DNA of 64,000 nt from Adiantum capillus-veneris. Its lineage: Eukaryota > Streptophyta > Polypodiopsida > Polypodiales > Pteridaceae. Below are positions 25,416 to 38,388 of this stretch, piece after piece. Made by a program: the position numbers and the translations under genes. Below the pieces are notes generated by a model. That model was not told the origin of the DNA and searched no databases. It was given only the letters and a program-made list of their open reading frames with translations. Position 1 is the first letter of the stretch; each line of letters opens with the position of its first letter. The stretch lies in assembly GCA_014529385.2 (NCBI GenBank), contig CM043942.1:52568774-52632773 (forward strand), read 5' to 3'.

Positions 25416-26369
25416 TTACTTAGCCTTCCTTGTATCCAATAATCTCATAGAGGGACCCACTGAAGGCATGTGGATCACTTTGTTCTGTCTCTCCAACTCA
25501 ATAACCCTATGGATGACATCACAAACTCTTTGTTGTCGATCCTCTACACTAGTAGCACCCATTGTGGATTGTAGGACATCTAACCGACCCACGTGATAGG
25601 TGTGACTTGTGTATAGGTCGATTAGAGTTTCCATTTGTATTTCATACTCCAGTTCTCATTTAGAAACGCTCCATCTAGGATTGAGGTGCTAGGGTGTCCT
25701 TTGAACTAGATGCAACGTGGCTCTCAATGGGTTGACCCTAGTGGTTGCTAATCCATGAGCACTCAATTGCTCGACTAGCATGGATGTTGACATAGGGGCC
25801 TTTGCCTTAAGCTCTCTCCATTGCTCTACCTTGCGTAGGATCTCAATTTCCTTTTCCCTAGTCACAATGATATATCACTCAACCTCTTGCACTTCAGCAA
25901 GGCTTCTACCATCAGGTAATATAACCTTGGAGAGGAATAGCTCTGAAGAGTCACGGGGTCTAGTGAATGAAGTATTCACGTGCACACTCTCCAGGAGCAT
26001 GGGTTCTACGTTAGTCATGAATGGCAAATTTACTTCCCCACTCCCTTCATTTACCTTGTTAGCTCCATGTTTGGAGCGAGTGGCTCTACTAAAAGTTTCC
26101 TTCAAGCGGCTAAGCACGCTCGGCCCGGACCGTGGGCCCATGGCATGCATGTCTTAGCTTTAACTATCATGATTAGGTATCGGGTAACCTTCCATGATGT
26201 TGTAGTCAGAGGAAGAGTCACTAGACGCAATATGTGGGTCCTGAGTGGTACTACCTTGGGTTCCCGTTGAGGGCCTAGAGCCTAAGGTGGAGGAATAATG
26301 AGTGCTCGCGTAAACAGAGATAATCTCTATGTGCTTGTCCTCTAGCACACAACCAAAGTGTAGGTGCAT
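25416..26369 (-). pseudogene. Gag-like broken reading frame, unidentified
   Basis: One leftward frame stays open over about 318 codons except for a few stops. It shows a Ser/Thr-rich N-terminal stretch, SRLKETFSRATRSKHGANK, then RVCDVIHRVIELERQNK near the end. I recognise no domain. Its strand and position upstream of the minus-strand Ty3 pol (17.7-21.7 kb) suggest it may be that element's gag region, split by later insertions. This is inference. A diverged host gene cannot be excluded. Confidence 0.4.
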
Positions 26370-26399
26370 GTGATCTCAACACTCTGGAAGTATTGGCGA

Positions 26400-27606
26400 G
26401 TGCCCGTGAAGGCCGCTCACCTAGTTTTTTAGGTGTTTACAACCCAATTTTTTTGTTATTTTTTGTTTCTTTTTTTAAACCAAGCCACAAAATATGGCGT
26501 GTGATAGCTCAAAACGAGCGTCTTTGCTAGGGGGAGGTGCCATGCTTTACAGCTCCTAATTTGGTTATGTAAATCTCTCAGAATCCTAAAAATAGTATTT
26601 TCTAGGTGGGAAGAAGGCTAGAATTAGTAAGTCCCAAGGGTGAGTGTGAAGGGGATGGTGGAGGACTTGAGGAACTTATCCCGCATGCCCTCCCTTCAGT
26701 TGAGGTCCTAGTCTTTATGCATAAAGTAGTGTGTATAGTATATCATAAGATTGAGGACTAAGGCCTGGGTGGACTCGGGCTCGGGCTCGAGGGAATGACC
26801 CCGATCTCGATCCTTCCTTTTAAGAAAAGGTTTCTTTAATTTTCTTTCTGTTTTCGTTTTTTGTCTCAATATTTTTGAGCGTTTTTTTTAATTTAAATTA
26901 TTTTTTAAAAAATCAATAAAGCTTTTTTTGAAGATAATGTTGCCGCGTAGACGACGAGCTTATGCGCACACACAAAAGCTCCTAATAGCTCTGTCTAACC
27001 TCCTTGCAGCTAACCCAGCTAATTACCACTAATTACCTTTGCTCACACATTCTCTAACACAGAGCTGCACACTCAAAGATAGTCAACTCTACTGCTCACT
27101 TTCTACACTATTATTCACTGTCTACACTAACTAATAGAACAAAACTGCTCACTCACAAAGTACTCAATCTACTCACAGAGCACATTACAGATTTACACCA
27201 GCTAATAGATCTATTAACACCTACACATTACATATCTTAGCAAACCTAACAGAAAATTTGCACATTTCAACAATAACAAATTCTAACAAACCTGCGCATT
27301 ACAACCACTTAGCAAATCTACACAAACCCAGACAAAAACTAAAAATAGATGGAGAAAAGGCTTCCAGAGGTAGCCCTGAGTGCTCCTCAAGCTTTAGTGC
27401 AAAGCAGTCCTCGACAGAGGCACCAAAAATGTGTGCTTTTCCGCACGTGTCGAAGGCTGAAAACTTGTGTGCAAGCCTCGAAAGGCTGCAAGCACACAAC
27501 TAGATAGTCCTAGCAAGCTCAAAGAAACAATGGTGTGTCACTCACTGCTCAATGCTTCCATCGTGAAGAATCCTGTGCTGCGAAGAACAAGGGCCGCCGC
27601 TGCAAT

Positions 27607-27666
<60 letters not shown>

Positions 27667-27985
27667 AGCATACACACACACACACATACACACGTGAGAA
27701 CACGAAGGAGAAGGAGACAGAGATGGAGCAAGAGCACTTATTAGCTTGCACCTCCAAGAATGAGGATTTTTAGGTCAAATGGACCTTTTATAAGAGTTTG
27801 ATCCATTCACACATGGACGCCCACAATGGCCGGTCGTTGCAAAACTTCTGTAAAAATATGATAAGTGGTGCGCTTCTCATTGGCGATCACCTACACACCT
27901 ATTGGACCAACAATCCCACTCCATGACTCAATCAAATAAATAATAAGGCGTCCATCGAAGGTGATAGGGTGTTTGTGAGGATTAA
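26400..27985. other. Unassigned sequence with a (CT)n tract
   Basis: 26400-26930 is T-rich with G-rich islands. 27000-27500 has A/C-rich, CACACTCTAACA-type sequence. 27608-27666 is a (CT)n tract with one interruption. No gene is supported. Confidence 0.5.
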
Positions 27986-27989
27986 CACT

Positions 27990-28235
27990 TTGACTAATGC
28001 ACTTGTGTTCCAATTGCCTGGATTTGACCAACCATTCTTTTGTAGTCATTGATGCTAGTGGAAAAGGTATCGGTGCAGTTCTTATGCAAGATAACCACCC
28101 ACTTGCATTTGAAAGTCGTAAATTTAAAGCCTCTGAATCTAAATTTAGTACATATGATACAAAATTGACTATTGTAGTAAATGTGCTGAAAATTTGAAAG
28201 CATTTTCTAATCAGTGCTAACTTGATTTTGAGGGC
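27990..28235 (+). pseudogene. Ty3 RNase H domain remnant
   Basis: The frame reads SFVVIDASGKGIGAVLMQ, then HPLAFESRKF and FSTYDTKLTIVVNVLKI, followed by a stop and KHFLI. This is the canonical Ty3 RNase H start (FVxxxDAS..GIGAVLMQ) through the YSTYEKEL..V region, about 75 residues. The RT upstream and integrase downstream are missing, so it is an isolated fragment. Confidence 0.85.
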
Positions 28236-28463
28236 GAGGCATAAGGCTCTAAAATCTAGAGGAGCACCACTTCTCTAATGTGACTCTAGTGTCGTCGTGC
28301 TCCAAAAATATAGGAAGATTACAAACTCAAACTTTTGAAACGAATAATGACAAAATTAAAGGTGAAGGTTGATCGAGATGCACTTTAATTTGAACCTTCC
28401 AACTAGACTTTAATTTGAATTTGCACTTTAACTTGAATTTTGAGCCAGGGTTGACGCTTCAGG

Positions 28464-29316
28464 TTGACGACTGTCAGGAGCACTGGCAAACATATGACAA
28501 GTTCAGCTCCTTTGAGTCGTGAAGCTTTGTGGGACGATTGCATCAACCACATTGCGAAGGCTTTTTGTGTAGAAGAGCAAGGGTTGATTCGGTGTGAGAC
28601 AAGCCGCGACTCTCAATACGATGAAGAAAGGGTTTATATATGTGGTGTGGTGCATGAGTTGTGTCGGTGGAGAGGAGAGGAACAAGGTGGAGCTAGTAGT
28701 AGTAATAGTAGCAGTTCAAGCACCACAATATTGCAGGGGGATGATCTTGCGATGTCTATGGTGGACTTCTAGTGATCTTCCCTACATAGTGTCTTATCAT
28801 GCAGTGGGCATGCCGGTGAAATTTTGTGAAATGAGAAAGGGCGAGGCCGATAAAGTGGTGTGCACAAATTTGATGAGCATTGGGTTGTCCAACCCAAGGA
28901 AGAGGATGAGTGCCATGACATCGTTTTGGCACATGGCTCAACTGATGTCTGTGCTGGCGGACACATGTGCCGGGATGCGCAATGTGTACAGTGACTACAA
29001 CAGGTGCCAGGGTGCAAAGCAGCAGCTGCAAGGCAATGAAGGTGATGATGTCACATGTGTGCAAGTGTATTAGAGTAGGAGGCGATGGGTAGCAGTGAAT
29101 AGTATGTACGAGGTGTTGGTAGAGCAGCACATTCCCTATGCGGAATGGCTCTTGAGATGGGATGAGATGAGGTTGTCATTGGACTTCAAAGCCAAGAGGG
29201 TATCCCATCAAGCCTGCCTCCGTGGAGCGGCTTTTGAGGCGCTCAAATGGGTTTGCACGGCACTGGTGTCACTGCACAATATCTCCCTCATGCACTGCGA
29301 CATAGTCTTCCAATAG
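28464..29316 (+). pseudogene. Unidentified broken gene with faint protein-kinase-like end
   Basis: Base composition is richer in G than the flanks, and coding-like sequence continues for 850 bp. Part 1 (28464-28772) reads LWDDCINHIAKAF, ERVYICGVVHELCRW and a Ser-rich run. After a frame change part 2 (from about 28770) reads LPYIVSYHAVGMPVKFCEM and MTSFWHMAQLMSVLADTCAG. A stop at 29071-29073 is followed in the same frame by HIPYAEWLLRWDEM and ALVSLHNISLMHCDIVF. The LH..xLMHCDI segment recalls the catalytic-loop region (LH..GL.H.DI) of atypical kinases, but no other kinase motif is clear. It may be a captured or decayed host gene. I do not assign a function. Confidence 0.5.
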
Positions 29317-29319
29317 TGA

Positions 29320-30120
29320 CAATAAAACCTTAGTGGCATCGAAAATAGGTATTGGGTCTCTTACACACATGCGAATGGTAATGGCAATGGTGGAGCTGCA
29401 AGTGCAGGTACGATGAGTGCACCATTGAAAGCAAGGTCCCTTCTCTACCAAACTTTGCTCTCGTATCCCACTTAGATTATGGTTTGAAAGAGGTGTTAGC
29501 GTGAGTCACGATGCACACCATCTCACCAGTGGGTCGTGCTAAGAGGCGCTAAATGTGACTCATGATGAACACCATCATTAGGAGAACATTCTTTCTATAA
29601 CTATAAGGTGACTTCCCCCACCAACACAATGCCCTTTTGATGTGTCAGCTACTAAGGGTTGGGAAGGAAGCTTATAGAGAAGAGCACCTCCACATATAAA
29701 AATTGAGAAGATCTCTACCATTTTCTAAGATGTTTTGAGCTAGCACTAACCCATGAGGGTGGATGCCAAGCTTATAATACCTTAACTCAAACCAAGCAAG
29801 CGTAGGATTGGTACCTATATGTGCGTAAATGAGGGGGAAGCATGGAGGCTTTGTGGGATTTGTACCTATAAGCAAGCATGGACGCTCGAACTTAAGTTCG
29901 AATCTCCATGCTTGTTCATGGTCATTATGTATGTAAATGAGGGGGAGGCATGGAGCCTCCATGCTTGAGGGGGAAGCATGGATGCTTGCAAAATTTGTAC
30001 CTACTAGCAAGCATGGAGGCTCTTAAGTTCGAGCCTCGTGCTCATTATGTATGCAAATGAGGGGGACGATTGATTCATGCCGATCACATGCTTGAATGAG
30101 GGGGAGGCTTTCTTTTAGGG
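29320..30120. other. Unassigned; local repeats of AAGCATGGAGGC
   Basis: 29840-30060 contains several imperfect repeats of GAGGGGGAAGCATGGAGGC and TTTGTACCTATAAGCAAGC. No coding frame is supported. Confidence 0.6.
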
Positions 30121-30149
30121 ATTTAGATGAACTCTTTGTGTGAAGTCTC

Positions 30150-30300
30150 TTAGCAAAAGGGATATTGGTACAAAGTGGGTTTGCAAGTTGAAATGTAAAC
30201 CTAATGGTAGTGTTGAATATTGTAAGCATAGACTTGTGGCAAAAGATTATACTAAAGAGAATGGCATTGATTTTGATGAGACTTTTTCTTGTCTCTTTTT
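30150..30300 (+). pseudogene. Ty1/copia reverse transcriptase fragment
   Basis: About 50 codons read IGTKWVCKLKCKPNGSVEYC, then HRLVAKDYTKENGIDFDETFS. This is the copia RT start (GTKWVF..K...G...RYKARLVAKG..Q..GIDY.ETF). It breaks off near 30300 without the catalytic YVDD region. Confidence 0.85.
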
Positions 30301-30559
30301 GTAACTACCATTTATAACGGTTGGGCATTGAAAACTCATAATGCTTGGAATGATGGAAATTGAGAATGAATCTAACTAATGAAGAAACTGTATAAGGAGC
30401 TAAGGACTACTTATTCATGACATGATTATTAACAAGACAATCAAGACGAACAATAGGAGATTGATGCATAAAAGTGAGATAAATTTTTATTGATTGAAAT
30501 GGGATTATACATGATGTTGTATACACGATGAACAACATAATTATCAATAAAATCATACT

Positions 30560-31960
30560 TGAATGAGATGGTGAATGATGTCATGTGAAGCATAGAGGTA
30601 GAGGTAGCTCCCACACTAGGATTATTACATGGCTTGTTTCTAATAGCCCCTCTCCATGTGAATGTAATGGAAATGGCCTATGAACTTTGAGAATAACGGA
30701 ATTAGAAGAATTAAAGAGAGCATTTTTGTGAGATTACTTTGAGAACATAGAGGGTGAACTTAATTAGAGGTAGCAACATAACCATTATACTTAATTAACT
30801 TGGCATGAACAATACTTTTGTGAGAGAGAGAGAGAGAGAGAGAGATTAGAGAACTTGAGAACAGTTGAGGATCGGATTTATGTGGAGCTGGTCCCCCCTC
30901 CAATAGGCTTTTGTATTATAGATTCTTCCCTAAAGATAGACTTGGTAAAATAAAATCTTTGTGTTCCTTGTGACCTTGGTGATGCTATGAAGATGGAAAG
31001 CTTCATGCGTCACGAGCATAACATAAACTTTGTAAAAGCATTAACCATCCCCGGCCTCAGTCCCAAGGCCTCAAACACCTTCAAAGGTGGAGAATGAGGG
31101 TAGGGAAGAGGAAGAAGAAACATTCATAGAAGAAAGAAATAGTTCCTCACTTATCATTACTCTTCTTGCTTAGCATAGCATAATAGCATAGTAATGAAGA
31201 TGGAGAAGATGGCAAGCTTAAGCATTGAAACATGGCTCTTGGTTGGATTTGCATTCCATAGCCAAGAGTGTTGGTGTAGGCTCTCAACTTCTCAACAAGC
31301 TTGGAGAACAAGATGGAGTTCTTCCACTTTCACCAAGTGAGAATGTGTGAAAAATGAGTGTGTGAGAGGGTGTATATCCCCAAGCACACCCCTTGCTTTA
31401 CTTGGTCGACGCCTCCTTGTAGCTCAAGCTTGAAGCTCATTGGACCCCCTCTAAGCCTATCCAATCACACGCACACTGCATTTCAAGCAACAAGGGTAGC
31501 CTTTGCGCAAGTGTCCTCCTTACCCCTTGAGAGAGAGAGAGAGAGCTTGAAAATATCTAGATATTTGTTGAATTGAACTAGAAGCTCATTGGACCCCTCT
31601 TTAGCCCAGCCAATAGGATTCAAGCACACCATGTGGCTAAGCATAGGGAGAGTCTAACATGTGTCCATGTGCCCCTTGAGAAAGGGGGTGCCCTTTGGGT
31701 GAGTGGGAGGTTAAGTCAAAGATTCCCCTAACTTTGGGGCTTCCCCCTCCTTTGTAGGGTCTCTTTTTGACTCAAGCACCTTACCCCCCATGCATGGGAA
31801 GCTTCTCAAGCACCTTCCTCATCAAGCATGACAAGCACCTCGAGCACCTTCCTCATCAAGCACGACAAGCACCTTAAGCACCTTAGTCGGCAAGCACGAC
31901 AAGCACCTCAAGCTTCGGTCGGGTTCCCACCTCAAGCTCAGCCCTAGCTTGCCTAAGGTC
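30560..31960 (-). repeat. LTR A relative in inverted orientation (diverged, limits approximate)
   Basis: The reverse complement matches blocks of the LTR ending at 16404 in the same order: the AACTCCATC / CCAAGAGCCA stretch, the TTGACAAGG-type stretch and the GGACC-GCTCCA-GTAAATCCGAT block. It contains (GA)n at 30825-30845 and duplicated segments near 31430 and 31580 (GAAGCTCATTGGACCCC). No primer site is seen at its expected end, so it may be a solo or truncated LTR. Confidence 0.6.
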
Positions 31961-32035
31961 AAAGGACTTTTAACACTAACCTTTGGAGGTCTTTAATGAA
32001 GCTAACCCTAAGGTATTTAAGTTCCATTAGATGCA

Positions 32036-32235
32036 CGTTGCTCTTTGATAGACTTCTCCTTTTGGACCCCTATTGAGATGTAACCATCTCTCCTCTTGGT
32101 CCCCTGTTGAGATAAGTCTAGGAGCACTTATTACACGTTGCTCTTTGGTAGACAATCTCGTTTTGGACCCCTATTGAGATGTAGCCATCTCTCCTCTTGG
32201 TCCCCTGCTGAGATAGGTCTAGAAGCACATGTCTC
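32036..32235. repeat. 100-bp tandem duplication
   Basis: Two units, starting CGTTGCTCTTTG at 32036 and 32136, differ at about ten positions. Both contain TTTTGGACCCCTATTGAGATG. Confidence 0.9.
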
Positions 32236-32336
32236 TATTCTAACTCTTGTTCCCGTTTATTATCCCACATTAAATGATCAATTTAATATGAGAAAATCAT
32301 TTGGGTTAGCTAGATATTAGATTCTGTGACAGTGAA

Positions 32337-32505
32337 TGTCCTATGTGAACAAGATTTTGATTTGTGTATGGGTGTGAGAATCAACTTATGGTATTGGCCC
32401 TTTAGGTTTTGACATTTTTATGACAGTGAATGTCCTATGTGAACAAGATTTTGATTTGTGTATGGGTTGAGATTCAACTTATGGTATTGGCCCTTTAGGG
32501 TTTTG
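32337..32505. repeat. 84-bp tandem duplication
   Basis: TGACAGTGAATGTCCTATGT begins at 32337 and again at 32421. The two units are nearly identical over their length. Confidence 0.92.
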
Positions 32506-34019
32506 ACATTTTTTGGATCATGTGGTGTAGTTACTTGACATTGAGTTTGGACTTTTGGATCAATTGTTATGGTCATTTGACATTAAATTTTGGCTTGAAT
32601 TTATGATTTTAGAGGAGAAAGTTTAGGATGTGAATTTTGACTCTAGTGCCTCCTAATAAACCTACTAAACTCATCCCAATAACTCTAAGGTTTGCTTCAA
32701 GATATGAAAATGCATCTTATATAGGATTGGCTTCAAGAGATGGTCGTGATTCTTTTGCTTGTTCCTCTCCTTACTCAATATGCTAGCATGGTTCTTTGGC
32801 TTGATTTTGACACATGTAGCTCTTGGGTAGCTCTTTGGAATGACAAGAGATTCTTCTTCTAGATTGATGGCTCAGACATGGTCTTTAACTCCTTATTCAA
32901 TTCTCTTCTTGTATGGGCTTTGGTTGCACTTCCTTGTTCATGGACAACTCTTGTGCTTTGTATACCTTTTTTTTTTCGCAACAATTCAATAGGATGTAGA
33001 TCCTTGTAGATAACTTCTTTAGGTATGCTCAAAAGGGTTTGATTGATCCTTATGGTTTGCAAGTTAAGGGCTAATTTGCAGCTCCTTGGCCTATAAAAAA
33101 TCTATAGATCTATGAATAATGTTACAACACAACCTCAAAATTCCTAGAAATTATGAATCGTTACCTAGATGCATAGCAATTATTTTTGGATTCAATTGGA
33201 GTCCTTGATTTAGCAAAACGGATATCCAGAGCTCTGTTGGTCATGAAAAGACCCCAACAAAAAATTTACTAGCTATCCTTAGGGCTAACCTAAGGCAACA
33301 CTTCTTGTAGAACCTGATACAAGGTATGGTAAAAGAAAGAGCTTGTAGAAGCTAATAATTGGGCTAACAAAGAGGCTAATTGGCTAAATTAATGCACACT
33401 TTATGGGATAATGGGGGTCTAATATGCATTCCCAACTAGAGGACTTTATTAGATGATGCTAATACACATCAATAAGAACTAACTTCTATTAAGATAGTGG
33501 TGACTGAAGGTATCGCCATGAACATATTTGTTGTTAGTAAATTCAAAGGTCTTTGGTACCAATTGAGTATGAAGCTAACTAATGAAGGATCTAATGATCC
33601 ACTTATTAATGGAAAATTTATTAACAAGGGACTGATACATAAAAGAACGAGAAACTTTTATTGATTGAAATGGGCCTTGCATAGGCTCATGTACATGATG
33701 AGTGACAGAGTTAATGATGTCATACTAGGAGAACATAAGGAATGTTGTTCATGAAGCAAAGAGACAGAGTAATTCCCATACTGGGATTTTTACATGAAAT
33801 GTATAACAATTTGACATAAAAACTACACTTTTGAATCGTGACAAGCATGAGGCAGGTAAAACAAGCTCCTCCTGCTTTTTGTATGAGAAAACACATGCTT
33901 AATTGATTGCACACAATTTTTAGAATAGTCCACTTGACAACACTTTGCATGTTAGGCATGCAAATATTGTTTTTTTTGCCATTTTTCTTTATGCTAATGG
34001 CATGTTAATGAAATAACCA
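32506..34019. other. Unassigned AT-rich sequence
   Basis: No gene is supported. 33570-33790 is related to 30380-30640 (shared CTAACTAATGAAG, TTTTATTGATTGAAATGGG and CCCA-ACT-GGATT-TTACATG blocks), so both are copies of one repeat family. Confidence 0.55.
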
Positions 34020-34550
34020 ATTTGATGAAGGTATTGTTTTGTCCTAGACAATGTATATCGAGACAATGCTATGTAGATTTGACCATAAGAACTACAAGCC
34101 TATCAATACTTATATGGAGATAGGTTTAAAGCTTAGTCTTTATGATGCTTGAGACAACACGTAGATGATTGCCTTATTTATATGTGATTACAAGGCTAGA
34201 TGTTTAGTATGTAGTCTCACAAGTGAGCAAATTTATGCGTAGCCTAGGGTCTAAGAATTTGTAGATGTTAAACAAATCCTCCACTTGCTCTAGCCCAAGG
34301 GGGTATGATAGCTATGTGATTTACGTGATTTTATAAGGGTTGATTGCTATGGCACGTGCGTGCCCACAATTGGTGCCTTGATTTCTCCCAGGTAACTCAT
34401 GCATCTTGTTTTAACAAAGAAGCACCCTATTATGGCTACTTCTAGTTACAAAGTTGAATACAATGTGGCTTTCACATCTACTTTTGAATGCATTTGGCCT
34501 AGAGGCCTTATGATTGATTTGGGCACTAGAGTGCAATCTGGCCACAAGCC
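34020..34550 (+). pseudogene. Copia RT C-terminus and RNase H remnant
   Basis: 34020-34250 reads YIETMLCRFDHKNYKPI, the copia RT C-terminal region (the usual ML..F...C.P..TP pattern). 34399-34550 reads LTKKHPIMATSSYKVEYNV, AFTSTFECIWPRGLM and IDLG, matching the copia RNase H end (KKQ..VALSS.EAEY.A....EA.WLR..L.DLG). Stops and shifts disable it. Confidence 0.8.
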
Positions 34551-34559
34551 CTCATTGAA

Positions 34560-34960
34560 AGTGAGACACATTATTGTTGTTCTTTGTTCAAACGACGTGC
34601 TACTAGCTGGACTGAATGAGAAGCACACTGCTAATTTAAGAATGATTTGAATGTTTCCCTTGAGATGTCACACTTAGGATTCTTGCATTGTTACATGGGC
34701 CTATACTTTAAGTGGTGTGATAGGTATATGCTTTGTGCCAAACAAACTCTATCGAGACAATGTTGCATTTGCATAATTCGACTTTGAGGACTATAAACCC
34801 ATGGATACTCCTATGGAAATAAATGTGAAGCTTACCCTTCATGATGTCGAAGACTACTTTGATGTCTTTTTCTCTCAACAGACCATTGGCTACCTTGTTT
34901 ATGTTTGCATTACTAGGCCAAGAATTGAATACGCAGTCTCATAGGTGAATAGCCCAAGAT
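34560..34960 (+). pseudogene. Second copia RT C-terminal fragment
   Basis: Across frame breaks it reads LCSNDVLLAG, where SND stands in the place of the catalytic VDD. It continues with a GPILKWCDR-like segment, IETMLHLHNSTLRTINPW-type sequence and IGYLVYVCITRPRIEYAVS. It lies downstream of RNase H sequence, which is out of order for a single element, so it comes from a second copy. Its EYAVS segment ends near 34945. Confidence 0.75.
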
Positions 34961-36490
34961 TTAACTATACTAGGATTTTGCTAGTCGAGTATACATCTTG
35001 GTGTTTTATCCAAGAGGAAATCATTGATGTCCGCTTCAGATGCTTTTTGGGCTCATATTGGGCTAGTTAATATCAAACCATCAAACTCTGTACACCATTA
35101 AAAATAACTAGAGATAAATCTTAATAGATAAAAGGCTCTTATCAAAATTCTATTATGATTACTTCTTGAGCCAAACTTGCAAAAACTAAGAAGGATCCAA
35201 ACTTGGTTTTTGCCATCCTCAAAGATGATCTTGTTTTGGGAGCACTAAACCTGATATGTTGGATTCTCATTGCAATTTTTTTGGAAAGAGGATGGGCCTT
35301 GCAACCACAAAGGAGGAAGTCAAAACCAAATGTTGGCATGAGAATCAACATTGCTATATACTATTCTCCTTAATATCTGCCAACTTATTGGATTTCCCTC
35401 TAAACATCGTGCACGAGTGGACAAAGCCATCATCTTGCACCTTATTAATAGTTTATAATCGAATGGGTTCATCAAAATTGTGGACTTGTCTTGTCTTTAT
35501 ACAAGTTTTGCTATGTTAGGTCCATTTGGTTTTGTTATTATATCCTACAACATTGAATTCTTGAACATTGCCAATATGTTTGATTTTGTTGAGGCTTTAG
35601 AGTAAAGGGAATGAAAGCCAAACTTTGTGATCATAAATCTTGTAGATGGCAGATATGCAAGGCTTGAGGAGCTAATTCTATGGAATGCTCTTTTAGCACA
35701 ATCTAAAAGCATATTTTAAAGCCCTTTATTGCCATTTAAAAGATATCCCTTAATGTCTTTTTGAGATAACCTATGGAGCCAATCTCCCTATTCTCTCTAC
35801 TTACATGTAGTATACTCTTTGACCCAATGGTCATGCCATTAGGCTTCAATGTGGAAGTTCGAGGCTCAAGTCACATTTTTCTTCATCGATTTTGTTTAGT
35901 GAGAGTGGAGTCAAAAGCATGCGATCAAGCTATAGAATACAAATTGCATTACAATGCACCCCCACCCAAAATTTTCCTTCTCTTGAGTTTTCAACACTTG
36001 TCAACGAATAGATCTTTGAGGTATATTGAATTGTTTCTACGATGTTAAAAGCTTGTCTTCGCTTCTTTGCTTCTAAGATGGCGTGCAATATAGTAGCTTC
36101 ACGATGATGAATCATTGGACCACACAATGAACGCGGCTTTCCTACAACGCCAATGTATCACGATGTGGGAAGAATCTGGAGGTTTGCACTTTACCATTAT
36201 ACCACCCACAATGCTCCAGTTACAAAAGTGCGTTCTTCTCTAAGAGAAAACACCCTTATTGATTGAGCTTATCCCCTTGTATGCAATTTGCACCTTTATG
36301 AGAACAATCTAGCCTAGTTCGCACTCCTTTCAGTGTGAGATAAAGCACTGAGGCACTAGGGACCCTTCCTTGATGCACACAATGCCCTCGCAAGCACAAG
36401 AGTTTTGACATCATACCTGACTTGAGTGCTCATCTTCTGTTCACATTTGAGCTTGTTTTTCTCAAATTTGTAGCTCGAAGCACTCCCTTC
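34961..36490. other. Unassigned sequence
   Basis: No gene is supported. Short frames are AT-rich and lack domains. The first 80 bp may still be copia sequence. Confidence 0.5.
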
Positions 36491-36494
<4 letters not shown>

Positions 36495-36528
<34 letters not shown>

Positions 36529-36634
36529 ACCTTATGTTGTGAGCTCTCAATTGCCAACCTCATCTCCAATGTCAGGCATGTGACATGTTTCATCGGGTCC
36601 CATGATTTTTTGACCATAGAGGGCACTCGTATCA

Positions 36635-36668
<34 letters not shown>
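36495..36668. repeat. Two (CT)n tracts
   Basis: 36495-36525 and 36641-36668 are pure CT runs separated by 115 bp of unique sequence. A further CT tract lies at 38355-38385. Confidence 0.95.
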
Positions 36669-36669
<1 letters not shown>

Positions 36670-36674
<5 letters not shown>

Positions 36675-38353
36675 CAATTTTGGATGTGAAGAGGGGAAGA
36701 TGGCGGGTCTAAGAATTTCCCTCTCCGGCAGCCCCGCTTGTGGGTCGCCCAGACGGTCATGGGTCTGCCCAGTCTGCAAGGTACAATTTCAGCTGCTCAA
36801 GAGGGTTTTAACTTGAAATGTACAACCACAAACAGGTTTTCTCACGCAGATTTATGGGCATGAAGTACACGTTTAGGTTTTAAAAGGCATTTTTTTCGAA
36901 ATGGACAACCAGGTTTCTGGGTTGCAGAGAGCTCCATTTTTTCTGGCCAGGCCAAAAAGGCAGCAGACACATCCATCACCACAACAAAATAGTATGTGCA
37001 TTGGGTGGTTCTTCTGATGAAGGTAAGCTTGTTCTCTACTGCCAAGGTTTTTCAATCCTGTACAATATCCCGTGAAAATCCTGTAATAATTGTTGAGAGG
37101 AAATAGTTTAGTTGTGTTTCTTCTCTTACTCGGTCACGGAAAAAATTGTAAGACGAGTTTTGCGCCTTGTGCTAATCCCATTCATATTTCCTCTGCACCT
37201 GTGTATGTATATGTGTTCACAAAGTGAAGCCTTCACTCATTCTAGTTTGGCTTATTTTGTTATTTTTTCTGCATCATGTTTATAGTGATGGCCAAAACTG
37301 CCTTGGTCTCTCCCTCTCTCTATTGTTCCATCATAGGAGTGCTCGCTCAGGCCTTAGTGTTATTTGCTAATGCCTGCATGTGTTTAAGTTAGTCGTCTCG
37401 TGTATGTACAAGGTGCGAGCCCCGGCATCTTTCAGGGGCAGATGATAGGGGGTGAGGGTTGTTTTGTGGTTGTTCGTTGCTGTTTGTGAGGTAGTTCTAG
37501 TCCATACATTGCCATATATCATGCCAGTCTTGCCCAAATCGCGTGTTGATGCTGTATGGATATAATGCCTGGGCCCGTGCCACATATGTTTTCCCCCTTA
37601 ATGGCGTGATTATGTGGCCCTTCTTTTGGGGTCATTGTGGCTATTATTCCATATTCCACCTTCTATGCTGTGGGGCAAGCAGTTTGATCGCCAAAAGCTA
37701 ACTAGGGAAATCTTGGCCTGGTAGAAGCAGAGATGTATCTGGTGAGTGCCTAGGGTGTTAGAAGGAGCCTATCACTACGCGGATGTAGAGGAGCTGGAAA
37801 GCCATTCAAATGGTACAGGTGGTATATAAGAGGAATTTAGGATATACCACATTGGTGGGTCCATATTTCCGAAGTAATCTTGCCCCATGTGAGGTGGAAG
37901 AAAAGTCGTGTACGAGGCCAATTCCTCGAAACAAGTATATGACGCTCTTCAATGAATAGCCAGGTAATTTAACGCATTGAGTGTGAAGGGTGTGGAGAAG
38001 CTCTATTGATCTGCCAATGAGCGTACTAGCTGTTGAAGGCTCATGGTATGCAAGCAATCAGTGTTTTGCACCACCCATAGTGCCATTCAACAAATAGTAG
38101 AGAAGATAGAATCCTTCACAAAGCATGTATAGTAGCCGATTGCATATCTAGAGTGTCGCTTCTATATCCTAAGTGCACCAACATGAAGAGTGGATCCTTA
38201 GCTTCTGCTCAAAATAAGATGAGAACCAAAGAAATTTTAAAATCTAGGAGACGGCCTCAAGTCTTAAAACCATAGTGAAGGTCCACACATACATATAGCA
38301 TACCATATTGAGCATGAGGGCTATATGTATTTTTTCTTCCCAACAAGTCTAAT

Positions 38354-38388
<35 letters not shown>

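Noticed and set aside
29840-30060. Spaced repeats considered as a CRISPR-like array
   Set aside because: Units are imperfect, irregularly spaced and in a plant repeat context with no cas genes.
36580-36816. Plus-strand frame with CPVCKVQFQLLKRV, possible zinc-finger exon
   Set aside because: A single short CxxC with no second half and a preceding Ser/Leu microsatellite run; insufficient for a gene call.
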